DNA of 64,000 nucleotides from Girardinichthys multiradiatus. Its lineage: Eukaryota; Chordata; Actinopteri; Cyprinodontiformes; Goodeidae. Position numbers and translations under genes: made by a program. The notes under the pieces are model-generated. The model saw nothing but the letters and a program-made list of their open reading frames with translations. It made no database searches and was not told the origin of the DNA. Shown here piece by piece: positions 1 through 11,340 of this stretch (position 1 is its first letter; every line of letters begins with the position of its first letter). The stretch spans positions 1,689,001 to 1,753,000 of the forward strand of contig NC_061795.1 in NCBI RefSeq assembly GCF_021462225.1. Reading direction: 5' to 3'.

Positions 1-399
1 ACTGAAACTCTTCATATGCATTTTAATCCTTTAATTATTGGTATTTTAAAGGTACATGTTTGACTTCAGGGAAGTTATAGGCTTTCCTTTGCTAGCTGAA
101 ACCACTGACAGCTAACGCTAGTCAGGCCAGAGATCTACATCCAACTCAACATCTTATAAGTCCATAGGCATTCCTCGTTGCCATTTTAGTAGTCCATTAC
201 CCCATGTGATGGATAGTAATATATTAAGAATCTATCCAGAAAGGTAATTAGTTTCCAATCTAGAACATAATATTTCCATAAATGTTAATTAGTTTCTTAC
301 TAAATGTGGTAGCTAACCATAACCATGGACATTCAAAATGGCACCCCCAGCAAGTGTCAGTCTGTTAACGGCAGCTCCTCACATTTCTGAGCTTCTTTC
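1..399. other. Unassigned flank
   Basis: AT-rich sequence with no convincing coding region, terminal repeat or RNA gene. The last part may already be the 5' untranslated region of the LINE that follows, whose exact start I cannot fix. Confidence 0.5.
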
Positions 400-1023
400 T
401 TATTTTACTATTTTTTATTCCCTTTTATTCTCTTGATATCGCTATGAACGTAAATCTGATACCGATATTCACCATCGGGCTGTGTTAGATCTGGTAATTT
501 TTTTGTGGTTTTTACTTTTTTGTTTCGCCTCTGTTTGGAGATCCGGTGCATGGCTCCTGACCTTGTTTAGACTCGAGAGGAGCTATTATCTATGCGCCCC
601 ACAGCTGTGCATCTGGCTGATAGACCCGACATCCCCAGCAGACTAAGAAGGAAGAGACGTGGGTGTCGAGCTGGGAGGGACCGTCGTCACCCGAGAACGA
701 GACGGTACAGACCATCCCTCCCTTCTATCACTATGGGGAATGTAAGATCCCTCCCCAATAAGATGGATGAGTTAGCTGCGCTGATCCGTTACTGGACTGA
801 ATTCTGCAGTGCAGTATTATGATCCTGATGGAGACCTGGTTTACATCGCCCATCCCGGATATGAATGTAGCACTGCCTGGATTCCAGTTGCTACAGGTGG
901 ACAGGACAAGTGAGAGTGGTAAAAGGAAGGACTTGCTGTGTTTGTGAATGACGGTGTAACCCAGGGCACATCACTGTGAAAGACCAACTCTGCAGCAGAA
1001 TCATAGAACTGTTAGTATGCGAC
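400..1023 (+). mobile_element. LINE A, 5' part (L2/CR1-like)
   Basis: This is the 5' part of a non-LTR retrotransposon. The frame from 592 has a basic stretch (RRKRRGCRAG) followed by MGNVRSLPNKMDELAAL, the start of the endonuclease (EEP) domain of L2/CR1/jockey-like teleost LINEs. Stops and frameshifts follow the first about 75 codons, though endonuclease-like words continue to 1023 in other frames. The reading resumes at 1822 on the far side of a hAT-like insertion and again at 9701 beyond ERV1, so 400-1023, 1822-2059 and 9701-9927 are one ancestral copy. It is dead: most of the endonuclease and all of the reverse transcriptase core are missing. The family name rests on motif memory, not alignment. 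Confidence 0.75.
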
Positions 1024-1031
1024 CATACTAC

Positions 1032-1813
1032 CAGTGTTGCCAAGTCTGTTTATTATAAGCGACTTTGGGCTTCTGTTTTTCTAAAGTCACTTGCAAATCT
1101 CTTGAGTTGCGGGTTGCATTTTTTTTGGCTTGTTTTTGAATGTGAGAAGTTGCTGATTTGGGCGTGACTTTCTTTCCAAGTGAAACCTCCTGATTATCTC
1201 CCAGCTCCCCACAATAAAGCAAAACACGAGTGGAAGGTAGTTTGTCCTTTCCACATACCTGTTTCCCGGTTAGTTGACCACAGACCCCAAACACAAACAC
1301 GCCAGAGCTCAGAGTGACAGTGGGAGAATGAGTTGCAGTAAATGGGGAAAATAGCAATGATGTATTGCAGTCCAGGTTATTGCCGTTTTACATCTTTTTC
1401 ATCTGTGCCAGGCTTTATGCTAATTTTTACATATGTGATTTCTGACCACAAACAAAGATGGTTTTACACTGAGCCTGTTTGAATTGGCTCATGTGTGTCT
1501 TTTATTTTAAACAGTTTAAAGAAAGTTTTTTATTGACTATGTTTACTGTCATTGTGATGTTATGTATGCAAAATGCACTTTTCTTTATATCAGAGTTTAA
1601 AAGTAGGAGTTATTCAAAGAATTTGTTATTCAAAATTTCCATGGTTAAAGTTTTTAGCATAATTTTGCTGTTGCTTATGTATAATGCCATAATAATTGTA
1701 AGCATTTATAATGTTTATAATTGCCCTCTGTTTTACATAGTGTGGTGGTTGCCCGTTGTTCTTGTTTTCATAGAGCTGGTTGCTTGTTTCTCTCACAAGA
1801 TCTGGTAACACTG
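1032..1813. mobile_element. hAT-like non-autonomous element (MITE)
   Basis: The element begins CAGTGTTGCCAAGTC and ends GATCTGGTAACACTG, an imperfect terminal inverted repeat. It is flanked by a perfect 8-bp duplication CATACTAC (1024-1031 and 1814-1821). An 8-bp target duplication with CAG-type ends is the hAT signature. It is 782 bp long and AT-rich, with no transposase, so it must have moved in trans. Removing it and one duplication copy restores the LINE A endonuclease reading across the site, which confirms the boundaries. A 109-codon hydrophobic ORF inside (1479-1808) looks like a chance product of base composition. Confidence 0.88.
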
Positions 1814-1821
1814 CATACTAC

Positions 1822-2059
1822 CTTCCCAGGGAATTCTCACGTTAATGTGATAACTGCAACGAATAATCAGGACTGCAGAGAGAATAATCAGAGCTGACCT
1901 TCCCTCCATCCAGGACTTATACAGGTCTAGGGTCAGGAGAAGAGCTGCTAAAATCTCTGCAGACCCCACACACCCTGCACATAAACTGTTCAGAGCTTTA
2001 CCTTCAGGTGGCGCTACAGAGCACTGTTCACTAAAACCAGCCGCCACAGAGACAGTTTC
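1822..2059 (+). mobile_element. LINE A, middle part with internal deletion
   Basis: Up to about 1860 the sequence continues the endonuclease reading. It then jumps to the C-terminal region of the LINE protein (around IIRADLPSIQDLYRS to RALPSGGATEHCSLKP), so the remaining endonuclease and the reverse transcriptase core were deleted. The block ends at 2059 where the ERV1 5' LTR starts and resumes at 9706 after the duplicated GTTTC. Confidence 0.72.
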
Positions 2060-2575
2060 TGTTGGAATAATTGAATAAAGATTTGTCTTATATTGTTCTT
2101 ATTCTTTAACTTGACTATTTGATCTTATAATCATTCAAGATGTGTGTGAGTAAATGATCTGATGAGTTGTCTGCAGGCAAAGATCATAAATGGAGCTGAG
2201 CTAGCAGAGAAGGAAGCAGTCCAGTTGAGGAGGTCATAAAGATGAAGGCTGATTACACTGAACAAAAGGCGCAACTGACCCTGGAAGCTGAAAGAGGACT
2301 GTGGAAATGTGTTGTTAATGGATAAAGCTGTTTATGACTTCTTTACGATGCAGTTGTTGTTTTCCCATCCTTTAGAGATTAATGTTTTTGTAAACTAGGG
2401 ACCCCCAAAGATAATAAAAAGAGGGAGCGGTTAGATGGGTTTCAGAGCGGTGGAGAGTTTGTAACTGAAAGCAACTCTGACCGTCTCTCCTCGCAAGCGA
2501 GTAAAATAACTAATACTTTGTCTCTCTCTTCTTTTTGTGTTGTTATACGTATTGTTAGGTTGTTTAAACCTGACA
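2060..2575 (+). repeat. ERV1 5' LTR
   Basis: It starts TGTTGGAATAATTG and ends AAACCTGACA (TG...CA). A poly(A) signal AATAAA is at about 2413-2418 within AATAAAAAGAGGG. The proviral promoter would lie here, but I cannot assign U3/R/U5 limits exactly. It is 516 bp and nearly identical to the 3' copy. Confidence 0.95.
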
Positions 2576-2581
2576 TTAATT

Positions 2582-2599
2582 TGGTCCTTTCGAGCCGGA
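2582..2599 (+). promoter_or_regulatory. ERV1 primer-binding site, tRNA-Tyr-like
   Basis: Six bases after the LTR lies TGGTCCTTTCGAGCCGGA. It is complementary to the 3' end of vertebrate tRNA-Tyr including CCA, except for one extra T in the TTT run. A tRNA-Tyr primer is therefore the best assignment. The extra base may be mutation or variation in the host tRNA. Confidence 0.75.
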
Positions 2600-2895
2600 T
2601 TCCAACTACGCCTGATGGTTCCAGCGGGTCGGTAGATTCCAGGAAAAGACCGTGCGCACGGCTGTCTTCAACAGGGAGACACACAGACCCTTTCCGGGAC
2701 TGGATTTCGGCCCGACCGCTGGGTTCTGACGGCTGACGGAACTCTGAGAGAGAGGAGAGGACAAAGTGGTGAGTTGAATCTGGATTTAAAACAAAAGTGT
2801 GACGAATGACTGGGGGTCATTGCGTGAAATAAGAAACAAACCTTGTGAATCCTAGGCCCTAACAGGTAACAGCAGTGTGCCGGAGTTCTGCTTAA

Positions 2896-3169
2896 AGTAT
2901 TGGGGAAAATACTGAAAATTCAGTGATCCAGGACGGCGGAGTCCTTTGAGTGTTAAGAAGTATTTTAAACAACAACAGAAAATACTAAGAAAAATCCATT
3001 TAAAATGTGTGCATGTGAGAAATGAACGACAGAGTCCTCTTAAGTATTAAGAAAGTAATACTAAAATTCCGTGTTTCCAGAACGGCGGAGTCTGCGTTTA
3101 AGTATTTTAAACAACAAAAAAATACTAAGTAAAATTTGCGTTTAAGTATTTTAAACAACAAAAAATACT
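2896..3169 (+). repeat. ERV1 leader: serial short hairpins
   Basis: Five inverted repeats of the form AGTATT...AATACT occur at 2896-2913, 2959-2986, 3043-3062, 3101-3126 and 3145-3169. The last two belong to a near-perfect 44-bp tandem duplication (about 3094-3180). The block lies between the primer-binding site and gag, where retroviral packaging signals are found. That role is an inference. Confidence 0.7.
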
Positions 3170-3959
3170 AAGTAAAATCCGCGTTTAAATGTGTGTATGT
3201 GAGAAATAAATGGAGGATTTAAACCACTAGGTTTTACCTCATACCAAAAACAGTAGGATTGTAAGTGACTAACTTTTGTGGAAGCAAAGGCAAGAATTCT
3301 CCACTCGAAAGAGTTGAAGTGAGAATTACCACAAAAGGAGATTTTTCTGTCACCCTACTGAGCAGAATAATCCAGTATTTAGAATACCCTAGGTATTTAT
3401 ATGCTGGACCAAATTTAAATCAAAAAATGGGAAAAGGGTGATTTAAATACACTAAAATGAATAATAATGTAAAGATTGGAAATTTATGGAAGCACAGGAT
3501 CAAATTAAAATATTTAAATTAAAATATTTAGATAAATGGATAACCACATATCATTATGATGGTCGTTTAAACTCTAAAAAATTAGGTGATCTATAGGATG
3601 CAATAATTAAAAGTACATTAAAAGTAATGTGATTTAAGAAAAATGGACAAAGAAGGTTATGAAGATGTAGATTATTGCTTAAAAGTAACTAAAAGAGAGA
3701 GATGTGATGCAGGAGACAAGAATGGACGTTTTTGTGGAAAGCAGAAAAGGTCAGAGGGCTAAGAAGTCATTTTTAAGTAAGTCCCTTTGGTGAATAAATC
3801 CATCCGCACCATGGCTGTACTTCATGTATGTTTTATTTGTGTTTAGTTTTTATTTTTTATTATTGTTTTGAGACGCTGGAGGCTGTTGATACAGCGTGTC
3901 ACGGAGGTTCATGGCATGACATGTTTTTTTTTTTCTGAGTATCCTTAGAAAATATTTTA

Positions 3960-4455
3960 CTCTTTTTAATAGCCAGAGTGAAACAAAAAGAGGAAGAACC
4001 TTTTGAAGAATATAGGATTAGACTGACAAAAGTGTTTAAAATACTTAGTGGTCTACAAGAAGATGAAAACGAGCAAGGAGGTTATTGACAGCAGTTAAAA
4101 AATGCACTACATGCTGGTGCCAGGAATGCAATTAATACCTGGGTAAGGAGACATTTTATAGGGTTCCCCACAGCAAATCTAGAAGACTATGTAAGTCATG
4201 CCCTCCATGCAAAAAAAGTTATGAAGGAAAAAAATAAATAAATAAATAGGCAACACCTTTTTTCAGCAAGAAGAAGAAGAGCAGATTTATTATTAAAACA
4301 ACAGAGGAAGAAAAAATTTAGAGGCAGAGGACAAAAACCGCAGGGGTCAGAGAGGAGTGAGCAGAGGAGATTACAGACAATACACATCAGGGTGTTGATG
4401 TTAAAAAGGAGTAAGACCACCTTATTACCACTATTAACTGGATGTTCTGAATAAG
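3960..4455 (+). pseudogene. ERV1 gag remnant
   Basis: Readable pieces resemble the C-terminal half of a retroviral capsid (around EEYRIRLTKVFKILSGL and NALHAGARNAINTWV), then a lysine/arginine-rich nucleocapsid-like stretch (FRGRGQK). No CCHC zinc knuckle is visible. Stops interrupt it, and the matrix region upstream (about 3200-3960) is not recognisable. Broken and not translatable as a whole. Confidence 0.6.
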
Positions 4456-5958
4456 CCACCCCTAGACGTAGGGACAGCTTTACTAACAGAAGGAAGAAAT
4501 GTCATAACTCAACTACAAGATCAGATGACACCAGATGATATACATATTACCATGTGGTATAAAAATACTCCTGGACCAGATAAAACTTACGAATAAGCAT
4601 TAAATAAAGTAACCCCTATAAAAGTCATGGTAACTTATGTTTATACAGATAGGAAGAGTATGTCAGTTGCTGAAGTAGTGTTAGCGGAAGACATTAGGAA
4701 GCTCTGCAAAATGTGGTCACCTCCACAAATATCTTTATTCAAGGATAAAGAACTCAAGTGGCATGATATGGGAAGAATAGTGCAGAGGGGAAAAGATGCC
4801 ACAGACTGGTTTGTAACAATAATGAATACAGAAACTAGTGCATCCACAGGATTAATTAGAAAATTATTATTTTGGACAGTGACAGTGCAGGAAGGGATAC
4901 ATTTTCATACAAAGCATCAATGAGAAATATTCCTTACTGAACAGGAGGAACAGTTCTTGAATGAAGTCCTTGATAAATTATGGTCAACAGACCCTACTGA
5001 TGTGGGTTTTAGTAAAGGAGCAGTACCTGTCCAAATCAGGGCAAAAACAGAATACAGGCCCAGAGTAAAACAATACCCTTTGAAATATGATGCTCGTGAA
5101 GGAATAAAACCAGTAATAAAGGATTTAATAACTGCAGGGGTGATAATAAAATGTGAGGATTCACCATGTAACACCCCCATTTTTCCAGTTAAAAAACAAG
5201 CTCCATCAACAGGAAAGATAGGCAGTTGTGGTTTGCATTTACCTTTGAGGGACAAAGATATACTTATACCAGACTACCTCAAGGTTACTGTGAAAGTCCA
5301 ACTATATACTTTCAAGTAATGAGTGCAAGTATGGCCAAGTTTGACAGGTTTTATTATATGTTGATGATGTGCTATTAGCCTCTCCTGATGAGGAAACCTG
5401 TAAAAATGACACAATAGCATTATTAAAACATTTAGCAGAAGAGGGACACGAAGTCAGTAAAAGAAACTTCAGTTGTGTAAAAATGAGGTTAAATACCTAG
5501 GCCACAATCTTAGCGCAGGGGGCCGCACAATAGTAGAAGAAAGAAAGACTGAAATATTACAAGTTCTAAAACCAGTAACAAAAAAGCAAATGATGTCCTT
5601 CCTTGGACTAACTAATTATTGTAGAAACTGGGTGCCAAATTATGCAGAAATAGTAGCTCCATTAAACAAATTAATGTATGAGGAAGAGCTCAAAATGACG
5701 TCTAAATTGAAATGGAGTGTAGAAGCTGAAGAAGCATTTACCAACATAAAACAAGTTCTAGTTTCCAGTACTGCTTTAACATTACCAGATTATAGTAAAC
5801 CGTTTGTTCAGATGGTAGATTGCAAGGGACATTTTATGACTTCAGTTCTGGTTCAACAACATGGAGATAAAATGAAAATAATAGCCTATTTCTTTTCAAA
5901 ATTAGACAGTGTTGTGTGTGTGCAACCATATTGTGTGAGAGCTGTAATTGCAGCCTAA
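4456..5958 (+). pseudogene. ERV1 pro-pol remnant (reverse transcriptase)
   Basis: Pieces of the linker and reverse transcriptase are spread over several frames: 4627-4923, 4957-5319 and 5473-5958. Visible marks are an N-terminal RT word (YPLKYDAREGIKPV), an LPQGY-type motif near 5276, a YVDD active-site motif near 5354 in a shifted frame, and the connection region (FLGLTNYCRNWVPNY). The fingers and palm between these are shortened, no protease DTG motif was found, and frameshifts separate the pieces. The 161-codon piece at 5473-5958 is the best preserved. Confidence 0.8.
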
Positions 5959-6990
5959 AATGACAGTTGCAGTGCTGCAATAGTGTTGTTTCACCTTTTA
6001 ACCTTAAGAGTTTCCCATGCAATTTCAGCATTAATACTGCTGAATTAGTAGAAAAAGAAAAAGTAAATAAATAAATAAATAAATTAGAAGTGATTTGCAG
6101 GATCACGAAATAGTTTATGTGAATGATTTCTCCAAAAAAGATGAGAGAGGGAAGACACAAACAGGATATGCGTTGGTGACAAGAGATAGTGTTAAAAGCA
6201 GAACAATTACCTTCACATTATTCTGCACAGGCTGCAGAGTTAATTGCGCTAATTGAGGTCTGCAAACTATTTGCAGATAAGACAACAAGAAAGGCTGCAG
6301 CTGGACAAATCAAAATATTGGTAATGGAAAAACAACATAATATCGACAATATATAGTGTTAAAAGAAATGCAACAACAAAGCTCACTACAGGAGATAGAA
6401 ATATGGAGAAAACATGGAGCTGCATTAAAAGATGAAAACTATATTTGACCAGATAATAAACCTGTCCTACCAAAGAACCTATAAATGGAAGCAATATTTG
6501 AGCCATCGTGTTTCATAATGTCTCAACAGGGGGGAATAGTAGGACAGATATATTAATATTATATCACATATTGATTAAATTCTAAAATTCTTATTAAAAA
6601 AAAGTTTTGTAAAACATGTTAGCATGTGTAAAACGTAATCCACAAGGGAATTTAAGACCACAAAGGGGACAATTTTCAAAACTAAGATACCCTTTTCAAA
6701 CAATTCATATGGATTTTATTGAGTTAAACCACAGTGAAGGAAAAAGTTCTGTTTAGTCATTATAGATGCATTTTCTAAACGGATAGAACTATTTCCAACT
6801 AAATATTACAAGCACCTCAGGGTTAACACCCTATGAAATGTTATTTGGAAGACCATACATGGTTATTAAAAAACAAGTGGGAGTTAGATGAAGAAGCTAA
6901 CCTAGCTGATTATATGAGGAGTATGTTAGAAACCAACAGAAATAAATTTAAACTAATGAGGAATGTTCTATTTCCCAGCAGGAAAACTAA
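5959..6990 (+). pseudogene. ERV1 RNase H / integrase remnant
   Basis: Degraded RNase H-like words appear near 6100-6300. Integrase-like words (a DFIEL-type aspartate region near 6712 and LTPYEMLFGRPYM near 6820-6860) follow. The central integrase catalytic region is missing between these, indicating an internal deletion. Stops are frequent. A short AATA microsatellite sits at about 6062-6085. Confidence 0.55.
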
Positions 6991-7219
6991 CTAGTGAAAC
7001 CAGGAGACTGGGTGTTAATAAGGAGTGTAAAGAAGAAGCATTGGTATTCACCTTAGTGGGAGGATCCATATTAGGTATTATTAACCACTGCAAGGGCAGT
7101 AAAATAGCTGAGAGATCAACCTGGATTCACCTTACACATTGTAAAAAGATCATTTCGGTTGAAAGCTCCGTCAGGGGAAGTGATTTACAGACTGATAATA
7201 GGGTGGACCCAGACATTTA

Positions 7220-8823
7220 GAGGCTGGAGAGATCCGAATGTCAGTGAAGACAATTAAGACACTGGAACCATTTAGAGGAGTGAAAATTTCAGCCAAAATG
7301 ATTTCTAGATGGATGAACAATGCTTTCCGATGCTGGGTGGTTATATTTTGTTTCTTATATTGATTTTTATTTTTCTGGTATTTCTGGGAACCAGTCAAGA
7401 TGAATTAGAATGTAACAACATCTGTTATGAGTGATATGAAACAAGTAGCGCTAAATCAAGGTAGGAAAGATAACCTAACTATGTGCACTAAACAAACTCC
7501 TTATACTTATGGTATTCAAGTGTGCGTGAAATCTAAAACCATAGCTGTGGTGCTGATCCCACTCATTAGCTTGACCAAATGAGGAAGGGCAGGATTATAG
7601 AAGTTATAAATGGTACTTAACTAATGATAGAAGAGACACCTCATGGTCCATGATGGTAGCTGATGAAGGAAATAATTGGACACCAGAGTGGTGCACCACT
7701 GCTTATGCTAGTTATTAAAAGAAGTTGTTTAAGTTCCATAAAGCTGATAATGCAATCCAGGTAACAAAGCGAAGAGAGTAAAATTATGTTAGGAAAGTTA
7801 ACCATAGATGACTAAGTTCCAGGTTATTACAGGAGTATTAGGCACAAATAATAACTGGTTATTGATGGTAGAGCAAGAGGCTAACATGACTAAAAGAGAT
7901 TGTGTTGTGTGTTTGGGTCCCAGGTTTTTGTTATAAATAATTCCAGCTGTGATACCACAACTCTGTGTGATGGAAGTAATGAATCAAACTAATCCTAATG
8001 AAATGTGTCAGCACAAGGATTCTGTTTTTCCTGTAATTAGAGCAGATAAGGATAAATCAGTTTTCCATAAGCGAGTCACCACTGGACACTATACATGTAT
8101 AAATATGACAGAGAGAGGTAATAAATTGGGAAATCTCATTGCAGTATGGTGTATTACAATTGTAAAAGTAAATAAGTGTTTTAAACCAGTCTCTAGAGGA
8201 GACATTTGGTGGTGGTTGTTTGATTGATCACCTTCAAAAGTAACAGGACTCTGTGCTTAATTACTTTATGGTTATATCCTATGTTAGTAGATGAAGTAAC
8301 AGATGGACTATTTAGTGTTAAATCCACATGATTGGTGTGATAGGAAGTGCAGAGAAGCAGCTTGGCAGACTGAGGGAGACTCTACATACATAGATGCTAT
8401 AGATGAATATAAATTAACTGATCAAGTAGCTGCAAGATTTGAATCAAGTATCTGTTGGTGATGTACGTTGAACAAAAACGTAGACAGGATCAATTATGTC
8501 CATTACAATGTACAAAAACTAGGAAATTGGACACAAAGCGGGTTTGAAACTGTCCATGACTGATTGGCTTCAACTTCCCTGATGTCATTCCAGAACAGAA
8601 TTGCTTTGGACATGTTGTTAGCTGAAAAAGGAGAAGTTTGTGCTATTTTTAGAGAAAAATGTTACACATTTATACCTAACAACACTGCTGCTGGCAGCCA
8701 AATGAAAGCCATAGAAGGTTTGAGATCTCTAAATGGTAAAATGAAAGAGCATTCTGGAGTAGACACCTCGATGTGGGACTCCTGGCTGGATATGTTTGGG
8801 AAGTATAAAATTTTAGTATCATG
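7220..8823 (+). pseudogene. ERV1 env remnant
   Basis: The surface part is heavily broken. The transmembrane part reads in one frame from 8564 to 8823 and holds NRIALDMLLAEKG followed by a C-X6-C-Y sequence at 8639-8665. The family normally has C-X6-C-C, as in ERV2 of this window, so the third cysteine is replaced. A stop at 8821 falls where the membrane anchor begins, and anchor-like sequence continues in other frames. Role in the family: receptor binding and fusion. Here it is non-functional. Confidence 0.72.
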
Positions 8824-9167
8824 AGTAATAATTTCCTTTGCAGTGTTTGATGCAATTTTGACATTGTGTGGATATTGTTGAATTCCCTGCCTTCGTTCTC
8901 TGTTTAACAGTCTTATCACCACAGCTATTTCTCCTATGGAAAACAGAGTTACACAACTCTATCCGTTATTTAAACATCAGGATGATGAAGATGACGAGGA
9001 TGGGACTGGCCACTTTTCTGGCCTGTATCCAGATCCATTTCTATATGATTCTGTGATTTAAATGTCAGTAAGTACCTCTTGTCTTTGTACTCATGAAGAT
9101 AATCTTACAGTTAAAAATTTGAGAGAAGTGGCTGTTTAAGTGATATGAGAATGTGAGCAAATATAAG

Positions 9168-9183
9168 ACAAACAGGGGGGAAA
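9168..9183 (+). promoter_or_regulatory. ERV1 polypurine tract
   Basis: The purine run ACAAACAGGGGGGAAA abuts the TG of the 3' LTR, the expected position of the plus-strand primer in reverse transcription. Confidence 0.85.
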
Positions 9184-9700
9184 TGTTGGAATAATTGAAT
9201 AAAGATTTGTCTTATATTGTTCTTATTCTTTAACTTGGCTATTTGATCTTATAATCATTCAAGATGTATGTGAGTAAATGATCTGATGAGTTGTCTGCAG
9301 GCAAAGATCATAAATTGAGCTGAGCTAGCAGATAAGGAAGCAGTCCAGTTGAGGAGGTCATAAAGATGAAGGCTGATTACACTGAACAAAAGGCGCAACT
9401 GACCCTGGAAGCTGAAAGAGGACTGTGGAAATGTGTTGTTAATGGATAAAGCTGTTTATGACTTCTTTACGATGCAGTTGTTGTTTTCCCATCCTTTAGA
9501 GATTAATGTTTTTGTAAACTAGGGACCCCCAAAAGACAATAAAAAGAGGGAGCGGTTAGATGGGTTTCAGAGCGGTGGAGAGTTTGTAACTGAAAGCAAC
9601 TCTGACCGTCTCTCCTCGCAAGCGAGTAAAATAACTAATACTTTGTCTCTCTCTTCTTTTTGTGTTGTTATACGTATTGTTAGGTTGTTTAAACCTGACA
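9184..9700 (+). repeat. ERV1 3' LTR
   Basis: It is 517 bp with TG...CA ends and the same AATAAA region as the 5' LTR. By eye it differs from that copy at about five single bases plus one extra A. It is followed by the second GTTTC copy. Confidence 0.95.
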
Positions 9701-9927
9701 GTTTCTTCCTCCAGGCTGTTTCTCTGATGAACATTTAATAGAGTACAAAACAACAGCAACAGATGTTGCAAATGCATCTTTTTATTATATATATGAATAT
9801 TGTACATTGTAAATATGTATATTCTGTAATACAAAAACAAAACCAAAGAGCAAAGTGTACCGGAGTCAAATTCCTTGTTTGTATGTACGAACTTAGCAAT
9901 AAAGCTGATTCTGATTATGATTCCGAT
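9701..9927 (+). mobile_element. LINE A, 3' end
   Basis: After the duplicated GTTTC the LINE C-terminus ends, and an AT-rich 3' untranslated region leads to AATTCCTTGTTTGTATG and AATAAAGCTGATTCTGATT. That end is common in teleost L2-like LINEs. This is the last part of the copy split by the hAT-like element and ERV1. Confidence 0.75.
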
Positions 9928-11340
9928 ATATCGCACCCTCAGCCAACGCAGAGGCAGCCTGTGACTCTCTCCATTCTGTAGTCAGCAGACTGCAGACACA
10001 AAACACTGTTATTAATATCAGGTGACTTTAAGCATGCATTATTGTACTCAATATTACCCACCTTCACCCAGTATGTGACATGCAGCCCTAGAGGCAATAA
10101 GGCACTGGACCTACTGTATGCTAATGCAACAAATGCCCTCCTCTGGGGATATCTGATGACAACCTGGTGCACCTTGTCCCTGTGTACGAGCCCTTGGTTC
10201 ACAGGGTGCCAGCAGTCACCAGCACAGTGCAGAGATGGTCAAATGAAAGTGAGGAGGCTCCAAAGGATTGTTTTGAGTTTACTGTGTGGGAAATGTTTGT
10301 GACGACCATGAGGAAGATATCGACAGCCTTCTGATTTGCATTATGGACTATATTAATTTCTGTGTGGATGACATCATACCTACCAAAACCATACAGAGTT
10401 TCCCGAACAATAATCCATGGATTACCACAGAAATCAAGGCCGTGCTCAAACAAAAAAAGAGGCCATTTCAATCGGGAAACAAGGAGGAGCTGAAAAGGGT
10501 GCAGAGTGCTAAAGAGGCTGATCAGGGATGGGAAGAACAGCTAAAGGCAGAGGATTTAGAATCAACTTCAGAAGAACAATATTAGCGGAGTCTGGAGAGG
10601 CCTTAGAACCATTTCAGGCCCAGAGAACATAACTCTGCCAGTGGGGAATGCAAAGTGGGCAAATGACTAAATACATTTTTTACTAGGTTTGACACAGCTG
10701 CCCCTATTTTTACATCTATAATGCCTCCCTTGATACAGTCTTTAACATCTGCTAAAGTCACCCCAACCTTCACCTCTGTTCCACTTCAGACACCTCATTG
10801 CTCCTCCAGCTTTTTCTATCTCGGCCATCCAAGTACAGATGGAACTAAGGAGGATGAAAACCAGGAAAGCGCCAGGTCGGTGGATGGAATCAGCTCAAAG
10901 GTTGTCAGATTTTGCGCAGATCAGTTGTGTGGGGTGATGGTGCACATTTTTAACCTGAGCCTAAAGCTGGGGAGGGTACCACAGCTTTCGTAAACTTCCT
11001 GTGTGGTACCTGTGCCAAAGACTCGACATCCAAAGGACTTCAGCAGCTACAGGCCAGTGGGTCTGACATCCCACAGGTTGAAGGCCCTTGAAAGACTGGT
11101 CATTATGCAGCTATGCCACCTAGTGAGTGCATCACTGAACCCACTTCAGTTTGCCTGCCAGCCCGGCATTGGGATGGGTAATGCCATTGTTCCGTCTCTC
11201 ACCTGGACACCATTGGTAGAACAGTGAGAATCATGTTTTTTGACTTCTCCAGTGCCTTCAATACCATCCAACCCATAATTCTGAGAGACAAGCTGGAGAA
11301 CATAGGAGTGAAATCAGAACAATTCCAGTTCCTATAGATT
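9928..11340 (+). pseudogene. LINE B fragment (L2/CR1-like ORF2)
   Basis: A decayed ORF2 is spread over frames at 10042-10302, 10286-10585, 10721-10993 and 11003-11227. Readable landmarks are the endonuclease end (ILPTFTQYVTCSPRGNKALD), the linker (INFCVDDIIPTKT and NPWIT), and early reverse transcriptase (SSYRPVGLTSHRLKALERL and IMFFDFSSAFNTIQP near 11233-11275). It is truncated at both ends; nothing LINE-like is seen after about 11340. It is more diverged than LINEs C, D and F. Confidence 0.78.

Larger units (their letters stand above)
2060..9700 (+). mobile_element. ERV1, two-LTR endogenous retrovirus
   Basis: This is a 7.6-kb provirus with LTRs at 2060-2575 and 9184-9700. It has a 5-bp target duplication GTTTC (2055-2059 and 9701-9705), a primer-binding site at 2582-2599 and a polypurine tract next to the 3' LTR. 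The order is leader, gag remnant, pol remnant, env remnant. YVDD-type reverse transcriptase and a transmembrane protein with a C-X6-C motif place it with gamma/epsilon-like retroviruses. Every coding region carries stops, frameshifts and deletions, so it cannot make virus. The LTRs differ at only about five substitutions and one indel by eye, a striking contrast with the coding decay. It sits inside LINE A. Confidence 0.93.

Noticed and set aside
1479..1808. 109-codon hydrophobic ORF that looks like a small membrane protein
   Set aside because: It lies entirely inside the hAT-like MITE, is T-rich in base composition, and has no known domain. Phenylalanine, isoleucine and leucine codons are expected there by chance.
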